Assembly (NCBI GenBank): GCA_017617935.1
Contig: JAFZVF010000104.1
Location: 1-64,000 of the forward strand
Direction: 5' to 3'
Length of the DNA: 64,000 bases
Source of the DNA: Clostridiales bacterium
GTDB taxonomy: Bacteria; Bacillota; Clostridia; Saccharofermentanales; Saccharofermentanaceae
Made by a program: the position numbers and the translations under genes. The notes beneath the pieces were generated by a model that saw only the letters and a list, made by a program, of their open reading frames with translations, was not told the DNA's origin and ran no database searches. Shown in pieces: positions 1-7,565 of the stretch. Position 1 is the first letter of the stretch. Every line of letters begins with the position of its first letter.

Positions 1-30
1 CTTGCACTCAAAGGTTCTCTTTAGTGCAAG
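1..30. terminator. Inverted repeat at the window edge, possible terminator
   Basis: An 8-bp perfect inverted repeat (CTTGCACT at 1-8, AGTGCAAG at 23-30) is followed by GCTTTCTT on the plus strand. It could be the terminator of a gene left of the window, but the T run is interrupted and the upstream gene is not visible. Confidence 0.3.
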
Positions 31-97
31 GCTTTCTTATGAAATACAGAGCTCTTCGCCTTTTGAGGGTGGCAAGAGTAAGAAATGAGGAACAATT

Positions 98-1669
98 ATG
101 GACATGGCAGTAAAGATCATCTTTCTGGTAGTCTTTTTCGCCGTAATGATCGCTATCGGATTACTTACGCGCAAGAAGGCAAACAGCGTTGAAGGCTTCG
201 TTTTGGGCGGAAGAAACGCAGGACCCTGGCTCACCGCTTTCGGTTACGGAACTTCCTATTTCTCCGCAGTCGTCTTCATCGGATATGCAGGACAGTTCGG
301 CTGGAAATACGGTGTCGCATCCACCTGGATCGGTATCGGAAACGCAGTCATCGGTTCGCTTCTTGCATGGATCGTCTTAGGCAGAAGAACGAGGGTCATG
401 ACCAAGCATTTAAGCTCAAAGACAATGCCTGACTTCTTCGGAAAGAGATTTGACAGCAAGGCTCTCAGGATCACCGCAGCTCTCATCTCATTCATCTTCC
501 TTATCCCCTACACTTCTTCAGTCTATAACGGTCTTTCCAGACTCTTCGGAATGGCCTTCTCCATTGACTATAAGGTCTGCATCATCGTCATGGCGGCTCT
601 CACATGCGTTTACGTCATCCTTGGCGGATACATGGCAACCGTCGTTAACGACCTCGTACAGGGCATCATCATGCTCTTCGGCATCAGCGCGGTAATCGTT
701 TCCGTTCTCAACAACAACGGCGGTTTCATCGGTGCTCTCACAACGCTCTCACAGCAGCCTTCTGACCTTCCCGTCACACAGGGAATGCAGGGCGCTTTCG
801 TTTCATTCTTCGGACCTGACCCGCTCAACCTCTTCGGCGTCATCATCCTCACTTCACTCGGTACCTGGGGTCTTCCCCAGATGGTCGGCAAGTTCTATGC
901 CATCAAGGATGAGAAGTCCGTCAAGGCAGGAACGATCATCTCCACGATCTTCGCATTCATCGTCGCTGGCGGCTGCTACTTCTTAGGCGGTTTCGCAAGG
1001 CTTTACAAGGACGATCCGGCAATCTACAAGCAGGACGGTTCAGTCCTTTACGACTCCATCATCCCTGAGATGCTCAAGGCCCTCCCTTCCATCCTCATCG
1101 GCGTCGTAATCGTTCTCGTTCTTTCAGCTTCTATGTCCACTCTGTCTTCACTCGTTCTCACATCAAGCTCGACAGTTACGCTTGACCTCATCGAACAGAT
1201 CAAGCCCAAGCAGAACGAAGACAAAAAGAAGAGGGAAAAGACACAGCTCATCACGATGCGTCTGCTCCTCGTCTTCTTCATCGCAGTATCGGTACTCCTC
1301 TCCCTTAACCCTCCGACGTTCATCGCGCAGCTCATGGGTTATTCCTGGGGCGCTCTTGCAGGAGCATTCCTTGCACCGTTCCTCTGGGGCCTTTACTGGA
1401 AGAAGACGACCAAGATCTCCGTTTGGGCTTGCTTCATCTTCGGCGTCGGCTTCACGGTTGCAAACATGTTCCTCAAGTTCATCGCTTCACCCATCAACGC
1501 CGGTGCGGTAACGATGGTCGCAGGACTCATTATCGTACCTCTCGTAAGCCTTATCACGCCCAAGCTCTCTTCCGAAAAGGTCGACGGCATCTTCTCCTGC
1601 TATGATGAAAAGGTCACCATCGAGAAGAGATATTCACTTCCTGAGGAAGCACCCGCAGACGAAGTCTGA
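98..1669 (+). CDS. Sodium:solute symporter (SSS/PutP family)
   Basis: Predicted symporter that uses the Na+ gradient to bring a small solute across the cytoplasmic membrane; the solute cannot be read from sequence. The 523-residue protein is hydrophobic almost throughout, starting with IIFLVVFFAVMIAIGLLT near residue 7, and carries the early family loop GFVLGGRNAGPWLTAF around residues 33-48. Its length fits SSS members of 12-14 spans, and the C-terminal tail is short and charged. The ATG has a GAGGA ribosome site six bases upstream; an in-frame ATG two codons later is the only close alternative. The gene stands alone and ends at a clear intrinsic terminator. The family call is firm, the substrate unknown. 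Confidence 0.9.
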   Translation: MDMAVKIIFLVVFFAVMIAIGLLTRKKANSVEGFVLGGRNAGPWLTAFGYGTSYFSAVVFIGYAGQFGWKYGVASTWIGIGNAVIGSLLAWIVLGRRTRVMTKHLSSKTMPDFFGKRFDSKALRITAALISFIFLIPYTSSVYNGLSRLFGMAFSIDYKVCIIVMAALTCVYVILGGYMATVVNDLVQGIIMLFGISAVIVSVLNNNGGFIGALTTLSQQPSDLPVTQGMQGAFVSFFGPDPLNLFGVIILTSLGTWGLPQMVGKFYAIKDEKSVKAGTIISTIFAFIVAGGCYFLGGFARLYKDDPAIYKQDGSVLYDSIIPEMLKALPSILIGVVIVLVLSASMSTLSSLVLTSSSTVTLDLIEQIKPKQNEDKKKREKTQLITMRLLLVFFIAVSVLLSLNPPTFIAQLMGYSWGALAGAFLAPFLWGLYWKKTTKISVWACFIFGVGFTVANMFLKFIASPINAGAVTMVAGLIIVPLVSLITPKLSSEKVDGIFSCYDEKVTIEKRYSLPEEAPADEV

Positions 1670-1690
1670 TCAGAACTTAAACCGCTTTTT

Positions 1691-1721
1691 AGGACTGCTT
1701 CATAAGAGGCAGTCCTTTTTT
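1691..1721 (+). terminator. Intrinsic terminator after the symporter gene
   Basis: 8-bp stem AGGACTGC (1691-1698) / GCAGTCCT (1709-1716) with a 10-base loop, running into six T. It lies about 20 bases after the symporter stop. Confidence 0.85.
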
Positions 1722-1760
1722 ATTGATCCTGATTTTTGATTCTGCACAAAACAAAATATC

Positions 1761-1793
1761 TTGACATTTATCCGGGTATTTCCAAAATATAAT
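1761..1793 (+). promoter_or_regulatory. Candidate promoter for the zinc-ribbon membrane protein pair
   Basis: A consensus TTGACA (1761-1766) is followed by TATAAT at 1788-1793. The 21-base spacing is too long for a standard sigma-A promoter; AAAATA at 1784-1789 would give 17. The AT-rich position between a terminator and the next gene supports a promoter, but the exact -10 is uncertain. Confidence 0.45.
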
Positions 1794-1838
1794 AAGACAG
1801 TTTTAAAGCAAAGGCTTTAAGCCTAAAGGAGTATTGGG

Positions 1839-2375
1839 ATGTATCTTAATCATGGAAGACTGGCTGCTTACAGAGCAGCCAACAAGATAATCATAGCAGG
1901 ATGCGGAATATCGGCATTCTTCAATTTGGTATTCATACTCTTCATCGCGATATCAAACCACTTCGAACACGGACTTGCCGAACTGCTCCTGTGCCTGTTC
2001 ACGTTCGGACTCATGTCCATAAAGATAGGAATCATCGCCTGGAGAGCTCTTATGATCAAAAGGCTTTCGAAGTGCATGATCTACAACTCGATCATCGAAG
2101 AAGATCACGACGGCATCATCGCCTACAGTTCCTTCGCGAAAATGACAGGCCTTTCTGAAGCATATGTAATCAGGGATATCATGTGGCTCGTAAGAGAAAA
2201 GTACCTGATCAACATTACAGTCGGAAGGACTGCCGTCAGAGTGGATCTTCTTTCTGACGAAAGAGAATTCGTAACGGTCGTCTGCCCTACTTGCGGAGCT
2301 CATAACACGATCCGCAGAAACGGCGGCGGAAGGTGCGACCATTGCGGTACCTTCATGAGAGTAAAGGAGAATTAA
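1839..2375 (+). CDS. Membrane protein with C-terminal zinc ribbon (paralog 1)
   Basis: Function not recognised. The 178-residue protein has two membrane spans (about residues 18-40 and 50-75), a soluble middle segment (about 90-145) that reads like a small winged-helix fold (SSFAKMTGLSEAYVIRDIMW, then a basic beta-rich stretch), and a C-terminal zinc ribbon with CPTC at 149-152 and CDHC at 166-169, spaced CxxC-13-CxxC. The ribosome site AAAGGAG precedes the ATG. The next gene begins on the base after its stop and encodes the same architecture, so the two are a duplicated, probably co-translated pair. A membrane-anchored regulatory or sensing role is possible but not shown. Confidence 0.75.
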   Translation: MYLNHGRLAAYRAANKIIIAGCGISAFFNLVFILFIAISNHFEHGLAELLLCLFTFGLMSIKIGIIAWRALMIKRLSKCMIYNSIIEEDHDGIIAYSSFAKMTGLSEAYVIRDIMWLVREKYLINITVGRTAVRVDLLSDEREFVTVVCPTCGAHNTIRRNGGGRCDHCGTFMRVKEN

Positions 2376-2966
2376 ATGTATCAGAATAAAAACAGAGGTA
2401 TTGTAGCTACCATTATCTGGTGCGTAGTCAGCGGCATTTGCGTAATGCCCGCTGTTGTCCTGTGGGGAATTTCATTCGACACCAAGACTTACCAGAAGCT
2501 TGATGATCCGGTTTTATTCAGGGTTATGTATCTGGTATTTGCAATAGCGTTTACGGCACCGATCGTAGTGTTCTTTTACAAAGCGATCCAATCCGGATAC
2601 GTAAGACACATCAGCGATCTGTTTACTGCTGACGCTGACGGTTTCGTTCCGGTTTCAGAACTCGCGAGAGCCCTGGGAAAGACCGAAGATTATACGATCA
2701 ATAAGATCAATAATCTTATCCGCAAGGGTTATCTCATCAACTGCAATTACAGCGCAAACCAGAGGGCATTTCTCCTGTCAGACAAGATTGGCGCACCCAC
2801 CACAATGTATCAGGGGGCTCCCGCAAACAATCCGTTCATCGGCGTCCATTGCCCCGGCTGTGCCGCGAGCCTAAAGATAAGATCCAACACGATGGGCACG
2901 TGCCCTTACTGCGGAAGACTGATAGTCGCTCCATCGTTTGATCCGAACACGAACAAGTTCAGATAA
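2376..2966 (+). CDS. Membrane protein with C-terminal zinc ribbon (paralog 2)
   Basis: Paralog of the preceding gene, starting directly after its TAA; the GGAG ribosome site lies inside the upstream gene's last codons. The 196-residue product repeats the layout: two membrane spans (about residues 9-32 and 50-70), a winged-helix-like middle (VSELARALGKTEDYTINKIN, about 90-140, aligning with paralog 1 up to the shared ending LLSD), and a zinc ribbon CPGC (159-162) / CPYC (176-179) with the same 13-residue spacing. It has a longer C-terminal tail than paralog 1. The two proteins may form a heterodimer in the membrane, which is inference. No known family name was recognised. Confidence 0.75.
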   Translation: MYQNKNRGIVATIIWCVVSGICVMPAVVLWGISFDTKTYQKLDDPVLFRVMYLVFAIAFTAPIVVFFYKAIQSGYVRHISDLFTADADGFVPVSELARALGKTEDYTINKINNLIRKGYLINCNYSANQRAFLLSDKIGAPTTMYQGAPANNPFIGVHCPGCAASLKIRSNTMGTCPYCGRLIVAPSFDPNTNKFR

Positions 2967-2974
2967 ATAAAGAA

Positions 2975-3010
2975 AAGGGGTTCACTTCAAAAAGTGAACC
3001 CCTTATTGTT
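2975..3010. terminator. Bidirectional terminator between convergent genes
   Basis: 13-bp perfect stem (2975-2987 with 2992-3004) and 4-base loop. On the minus strand the stem runs into TTTTCTTT, serving the ACT gene; on the plus strand into TTATTGTTT, serving the zinc-ribbon pair. Confidence 0.85.
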
Positions 3011-3024
3011 TCGATTAAATCCTG

Positions 3025-3447
3025 TTACTGGAGATCTTCCATGCCCATAGTCTTAACGCCTGCTGCGTTAAGGAGAGCTTCAGCCTTTGCATTGTCATTT
3101 GTCTTGATCGCGATTGGAGCGCCCTCTCCGTCAAGCGAGAGGCCGTAGATGTAGCTGATGTTGATACCAGCAGCATGGATCATTGCAACGACCTTTGCAA
3201 GGCTTCCTACGGCGTCAGGAACAACTACGGCGATGACCTCGTCGATACGTGCGGCAAAGCCAGCATCCTTGAGGATCTGCTTGGCATTGTCAGGATCCTT
3301 GGTAATGAGACGGAGCACGCCGTATTCCATCGTGTCAGCAAGGCTTGCCGAGAGGATGTCGATACCGCCCTGTGCAAGGATCTTCAAGACCTGGTCGAGT
3401 CTTCCTTCAGTGTTCTCCAAGAAAACCGATAACTGCTTTACGAACAT
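3025..3447 (-). CDS. Tandem ACT-domain protein
   Basis: A 140-residue protein made of two ACT domains (about residues 3-70 and 72-140), each with the beta-alpha-beta-beta-alpha-beta rhythm and a Gly-containing ligand turn (EGRLDQVLKIL; VGSLAKVVAMIHAAGINI). ACT domains bind amino acids to regulate enzymes. It is the last gene of an operon with iorA, iorB, a thioesterase and paaK, and similar ACT proteins accompany phenylacetate-CoA ligase in many anaerobes. An aromatic amino acid or aryl acid as ligand is therefore a fair inference, not something seen. The start has a GGGAGG ribosome site. Confidence 0.85.
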   Translation of the reverse strand: MFVKQLSVFLENTEGRLDQVLKILAQGGIDILSASLADTMEYGVLRLITKDPDNAKQILKDAGFAARIDEVIAVVVPDAVGSLAKVVAMIHAAGINISYIYGLSLDGEGAPIAIKTNDNAKAEALLNAAGVKTMGMEDLQ

Positions 3448-3465
3448 AGTGGTACCTCCCTCTCA

Positions 3466-4767
3466 TTATTGATAAAGCTTGCGCTTGTCTGTAACGTGCT
3501 TGCTCTTTCCGTCGAAGTGCTCAAGGCCGTTGGGTTCAACGAGCTTGACCTTCGCATTGAGGCCGATCGCCTGCTTGAGCTTGTCGTGAACTGCCTTGGA
3601 GAGCTTCTCCAGAGACTTGATCTCGTCAGTGAATGCGTTCTCTGCAACCTCGACCTGAACCTCAAGCGTGTCGTTGTTGTCGATACGGTCAACTACGAGC
3701 ATGTAGTGAGGCGTAAGGCCGTCTACCGTGAGGAGAGCAGCCTCTACCTGTGAAGGGAAAACGTTTACGCCGCGGATGATGAGCATGTCGTCAGATCTGC
3801 CTCTGAAGCGCTGGATCCTTGCCATCGTACGTCCGCACTCGCACTTGTCGTACTCGATCGAAGTAAGGTCCTTCGTTCTGTAACGGATGAGAGGCATTCC
3901 TTCCTTGGTAAGGTTGGTGATGACGAGCTCGCCGTCAGAACCCTTGGGAAGCTGCTTCTGTGTTGCAGGATCGATGATCTCGGGCAGGAAGTGGTCTTCC
4001 CAGATGTGAAGTCCTTTGTGGTATTCGCAGTCGCAGGCAACGCCCGGGCCCATCATCTCGGTGAGTCCGTAGATGTCGTATGCTTTGATGTGGAGCCTTG
4101 CCTCCATCTGGTCACGCATCTCGTTTGTCCAAGGCTCAGCGCCGCAGATTGCGCTCTTGAGCTTGATCTTGTCGATGAGGCCTGCCTTCTCCAAGTCCTC
4201 TGCAACGTGCAGGAGATATGAAGGCGTGCAGGCGATCGAAGTAACGTCACAGTCGATCATCATGTCGATGAGCTTCTGGGTATTGCCCGTGGACATGGGG
4301 AGAACCAATGCTCCAAGGTACTCTGCACCGTAGTGTGCGCCAAGGCCGCCAGTGAAAAGGCCGTAGCCGTAGCCAACCTGGATGATGTCATCCCTCGTAA
4401 TGCCTGCCATAGAAAGGCATCTTGCAACGCACTCAGCCCAGATGTCGATGTCGCGTCTAGTATAGACGGCGATCTTGGGCTTTCCCGTTGTACCGGAGGA
4501 CGCATGGACACGGACAAGTTCTGATCTCGGAACGGCAGAAAGGCCAAACGGATAAGTGTCTCTCAGATCCTGATACGTCGTGTAAGGCAGCTTATCGAGG
4601 TCTTCGATGCCCTTGATGTCGCCGGGCTCCAAACCTACTGCCTGCATCTTCTTGCGGTAGTACTCAACGTTGTGATATACGCGGTTTACCTGTTTGACAA
4701 GTCTTGCGCTCTGCAGCGCTTCGATCTCGTCACGCGACATGCACTCCTTTGCTTCATTCCAAATCAT
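3466..4767 (-). CDS. paaK: Phenylacetate-CoA ligase (AMP-forming)
   Basis: Predicted to activate phenylacetate or a related aryl acid with ATP and CoA to aryl-acetyl-CoA, AMP and PPi, or to run the reverse way. The 433-residue length is typical. The adenylate-forming signature ASSGTTGKPK lies near residue 90, the YGLTEMMGPG motif near residue 233, and the C-terminal hinge region (IRGVNVFPSQVEAAL) near residue 335. It sits downstream of the ferredoxin oxidoreductase iorAB, whose product is an aryl-acetyl-CoA, and of a hotdog thioesterase, so the operon can interconvert aryl acids and their CoA esters. The ribosome site GGAGGG precedes the ATG. Substrate specificity (phenyl-, hydroxyphenyl- or indole-acetate) is not decidable. 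Confidence 0.93.
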   Translation of the reverse strand: MIWNEAKECMSRDEIEALQSARLVKQVNRVYHNVEYYRKKMQAVGLEPGDIKGIEDLDKLPYTTYQDLRDTYPFGLSAVPRSELVRVHASSGTTGKPKIAVYTRRDIDIWAECVARCLSMAGITRDDIIQVGYGYGLFTGGLGAHYGAEYLGALVLPMSTGNTQKLIDMMIDCDVTSIACTPSYLLHVAEDLEKAGLIDKIKLKSAICGAEPWTNEMRDQMEARLHIKAYDIYGLTEMMGPGVACDCEYHKGLHIWEDHFLPEIIDPATQKQLPKGSDGELVITNLTKEGMPLIRYRTKDLTSIEYDKCECGRTMARIQRFRGRSDDMLIIRGVNVFPSQVEAALLTVDGLTPHYMLVVDRIDNNDTLEVQVEVAENAFTDEIKSLEKLSKAVHDKLKQAIGLNAKVKLVEPNGLEHFDGKSKHVTDKRKLYQ

Positions 4768-4792
4768 AAATGGTGCCCTCCTAACGGGGTGT

Positions 4793-5218
4793 TTATTTCC
4801 GTGCGGTCTTGAAACCGTTGACGATTATTAAAGCGAGTTCCTTGCCTTCCTTGTCAAAGACTTTGACCTCGTAAAGGCAGATCGATCTTCCGTCCTTGAC
4901 TATGTCAGCCCTGCAAGTTACCTTGCCGCCCATCCAGGGCCTCAGAAAATTGATCTGAGCTGATTGGGTAACGGTCATCACGTCGGAATCGAGAACGCAG
5001 TTCTCAGCTACGGCAAAAGCGAAATCGGCAAGCGTATAATAAACGGCGCCCATAAGCCCTCCGACGGCATTCACGTGCCTGCCGTCAGGCTCAAGGCTAA
5101 CCTCGCTGTGACCCTTTTCCGCTTTTTCGATGACTATTCCGGTAACTTCCGTAGCGTACTTGTCGCCTTCGAAAAACTTTCTTACCTCTTCGAGACTTGC
5201 CATATTATTTTGCAGCAA
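4793..5218 (-). CDS. PaaI-type hotdog-fold thioesterase
   Basis: A 141-residue hotdog-fold protein that probably hydrolyses an aryl-acetyl-CoA ester. The family motif is visible around residues 48-70 (HVNAVGGLMGAVYYTLADFA), where Asp in TLAD is the usual catalytic acid. Its start overlaps the end of iorB by 14 bases and it has only a weak ribosome site, so translational coupling is likely. It stands between the oxidoreductase that makes the acyl-CoA and the ligase that can make or break it. It could salvage CoA or release aryl acids as fermentation products. Confidence 0.87.
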   Translation of the reverse strand: MLQNNMASLEEVRKFFEGDKYATEVTGIVIEKAEKGHSEVSLEPDGRHVNAVGGLMGAVYYTLADFAFAVAENCVLDSDVMTVTQSAQINFLRPWMGGKVTCRADIVKDGRSICLYEVKVFDKEGKELALIIVNGFKTARK

Positions 5219-5780
5219 GTCCCATCTCGAAAGCCTTCATGTTGAGCTCAAGGAACTTGGCGGGAACGGAAGCCTCAACGGCCTTGATCCACTCTTCCTT
5301 GCTGATCTCAGAGACGTACTTTGAGAAAACGCCCATGAGAACGATGTTCGTAGCCTTTGAAGAACCGGCCTGCTCGGCGATCGTGAGAGCGTCGATGGCG
5401 TCAACCTTAGCGCCTGCCGCTTCCATCTTGGAGATGAGCTCGGTCGGATATTCTGCCGTACCTGCGATAACGGGCATCGGATCTATCTGCTGGGAATTGG
5501 TTACGATCTGTCCGCCGGGTTTGAGGAACTGAACGTATCTTGCAGCTTCGAGGAGCTCGAAGGAGATGATGTAATCAGCCTCACCCTTGTCGATGATCGG
5601 AGAATTTACCTTGTCGCCGAACTTGACGTAAGTAACGACGCTTCCGCCTCTCTGGCTCATTCCATGAACCTCGGAGACCTTTACGTCGTAACCCTTGTCC
5701 ATAGCGGCTCTGCCCAAAAGCTTACTGGCGAGGAGCGAACCCTGTCCGCCTACGCCTACTATCATTATGCTTGTTACCAT
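5205..5780 (-). CDS. iorB: Indolepyruvate ferredoxin oxidoreductase, beta subunit
   Basis: Small subunit (191 residues) of the thiamine- and ferredoxin-dependent aryl-pyruvate oxidoreductase. It opens with the nucleotide-binding-like turn VGVGGQGSLLASKLLG of the pyruvate-oxidoreductase gamma domain and contains the family stretch HGMSQRGGSVVTYVKFG near residue 40. The ATG at 5780 is chosen because it has a GGAGG site upstream and because the frame farther upstream is only the antisense-free tail of iorA read out of frame. It overlaps iorA by 7 bases. With iorA it converts aryl pyruvates (from Phe, Tyr, Trp transamination) plus CoA to aryl-acetyl-CoA, CO2 and reduced ferredoxin. Confidence 0.93.
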   Translation of the reverse strand: MVTSIMIVGVGGQGSLLASKLLGRAAMDKGYDVKVSEVHGMSQRGGSVVTYVKFGDKVNSPIIDKGEADYIISFELLEAARYVQFLKPGGQIVTNSQQIDPMPVIAGTAEYPTELISKMEAAGAKVDAIDALTIAEQAGSSKATNIVLMGVFSKYVSEISKEEWIKAVEASVPAKFLELNMKAFEMGLAAK

Positions 5781-7528
5781 TTGATTTCCTCCCCTGCCAA
5801 TGTCTCGAATGCGCCAAACTTGCAGAGCTCGCTGCAGACCTTGCAGCCGAAGCACTGAGTCACGTCGACGTGAGCGTGTCCGTCCTTGAATGAGATCGCA
5901 GGACAACCGAGCTTCATGCACGCCTTGCAGGACTTGCACTTGTCGGCGTTAACCTGGATGGGCTCACCGCGCTTGACCTTCTTGAGAAGTGCGCAAGGTC
6001 TTCTGGAAATGATGACTGAAGGCTCTTCCGCTTCAAGCTCTTCCTTAACTGCCTGCTCGGCTTCAGCAAGGTTGTAAGGATCAACTACCCTTACCCTGTT
6101 GATGCCCATTGCGCGTACGAGGGCTTCAAGGTCGATCTTTCCAGCCGGGTCGCCACGGAGGTTGAAGCCCGTCGTAGGATTCTGCTGGTGTCCAGTCATG
6201 CCCGTGATGGAGTTATCAAGGATTATGACGGTTGAATTCGTCTGGTTGTATGCGATGTTTGCAAGACCAGTCATGCCTGAATGCATGAAAGTGGAGTCGC
6301 CGATGACGGCTACGGTCTTCTTCTCAGCTTCAGCACCCAAAGCCTTGTTGAAGCCATGGAGGGAGCTGATGGAAGCGCCCATGCACTCCGTCGTGTCGAT
6401 TGCACAGAGCGGCGGAGTAGCGCCGAGCGTGTAGCATCCGATGTCGCCCAAGACAGTGAGCTTGAGCTTTGAAAGAACGTAGAACATGCCTCTGTGAGGG
6501 CATCCTGCGCACATGGCCGGAGGTCTTCCGGGAAGTCCTTCGATCGGCTTGCAGGAAGGCTTTTCAGGAAGTCCGAGGCTTGTGGCGATGAGTCCCTGAG
6601 AGAACTCGTCGATAAGCGGGAAGACGTCCTTTCCGACAACCTCAAGACCCATCGTCTTGCAGTGCGTCTCAATGATTGGATCAAGCTCTTCAACGACGAC
6701 GAGCTTATCTACCTTTGCCGCGAAATCCTTGATCATTTTAACGGGAAGCGGATTGATGAGACCGATCTTGAGTACGGGATACTTGTCTCCGAAAACTTCC
6801 TTAACGTACTGATATGAAGTAGAGGACGTGATGATACCCATTGAGTTGTCAGAGCCTTCCTCAACGCGGTTGAGCTTTGAAGTCTCAGCAAACTCTATGA
6901 GCTTTAAGGTCCTCTCCTCAACGATCGGATGGCGCTTTTTGGCGTTTGCGGGGACCATGACGTACTTGCCGGCATCCTTAACGTAAGGCTTTACGGCAAT
7001 CTCAGTTCTCTCGCCAAGCTCAACTACGGACTGGGAGTGAGCGACTCTCGTGCACATCTTGATGAGTACGGGAGTGTCAAACTTCTCGGAAATGTCGTAA
7101 GCTGCGATAACGAAATCCTTTGCCTCCTGGGAATCAGCCGGTTCGAGCATAGGCATCTTAGCTGCGATCGCATAGTGCCTTGAATCCTGCTCGTTCTGTG
7201 ATGAGTGCATTCCCGGATCGTCAGCGACAAGGATGACCATTCCGGCGTTAACGCCCGTATAGCTCATTGTGAAGAGCGGGTCTGCAGCGACGTTGAGTCC
7301 AACGTGCTTCATTGCGCAGTAAGACCTCTTGCCTGCCCTGGACGCACCAAAAGCGGTCTCCATAGCGACCTTTTCGTTCGGCGCCCATTCGCAGTAGATC
7401 TCTTCAAACTTTGCGGCCTCCTCGGTCGTCTCGGTAGACGGAGTTCCCGGATAAGAGCTCGCGACTGCCACACCGGCCTCATAAAGGCCTCTTGCGATGG
7501 CTTTGTTTCCAAGCATTAGTTCTTTCAT
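5774..7528 (-). CDS. iorA: Indolepyruvate ferredoxin oxidoreductase, alpha subunit
   Basis: Large subunit (584 residues) carrying the pyrimidine- and pyrophosphate-binding domains for thiamine diphosphate, with the GDIGCYTLG...GAS segment near residues 357-385 and GDSTFMHSG near 408. The C-terminus holds two [4Fe-4S] cluster motifs (CKSCKACMKLGCP and CFGCKVCSELC, about residues 530-570). Oxidises indole-, phenyl- or hydroxyphenyl-pyruvate to the aryl-acetyl-CoA with ferredoxin as acceptor, an oxygen-sensitive reaction of anaerobes. First gene of the five-gene ior operon; the sugar dehydrogenase gene lies only 37 bases upstream on the same strand, so read-through is possible. The ribosome site GAGGAG is strong. 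Confidence 0.95.
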   Translation of the reverse strand: MKELMLGNKAIARGLYEAGVAVASSYPGTPSTETTEEAAKFEEIYCEWAPNEKVAMETAFGASRAGKRSYCAMKHVGLNVAADPLFTMSYTGVNAGMVILVADDPGMHSSQNEQDSRHYAIAAKMPMLEPADSQEAKDFVIAAYDISEKFDTPVLIKMCTRVAHSQSVVELGERTEIAVKPYVKDAGKYVMVPANAKKRHPIVEERTLKLIEFAETSKLNRVEEGSDNSMGIITSSTSYQYVKEVFGDKYPVLKIGLINPLPVKMIKDFAAKVDKLVVVEELDPIIETHCKTMGLEVVGKDVFPLIDEFSQGLIATSLGLPEKPSCKPIEGLPGRPPAMCAGCPHRGMFYVLSKLKLTVLGDIGCYTLGATPPLCAIDTTECMGASISSLHGFNKALGAEAEKKTVAVIGDSTFMHSGMTGLANIAYNQTNSTVIILDNSITGMTGHQQNPTTGFNLRGDPAGKIDLEALVRAMGINRVRVVDPYNLAEAEQAVKEELEAEEPSVIISRRPCALLKKVKRGEPIQVNADKCKSCKACMKLGCPAISFKDGHAHVDVTQCFGCKVCSELCKFGAFETLAGEEIKW

Positions 7529-7565
7529 GTGAACGTCTCCTCTGTATAAACTGCTTATATGCGGA

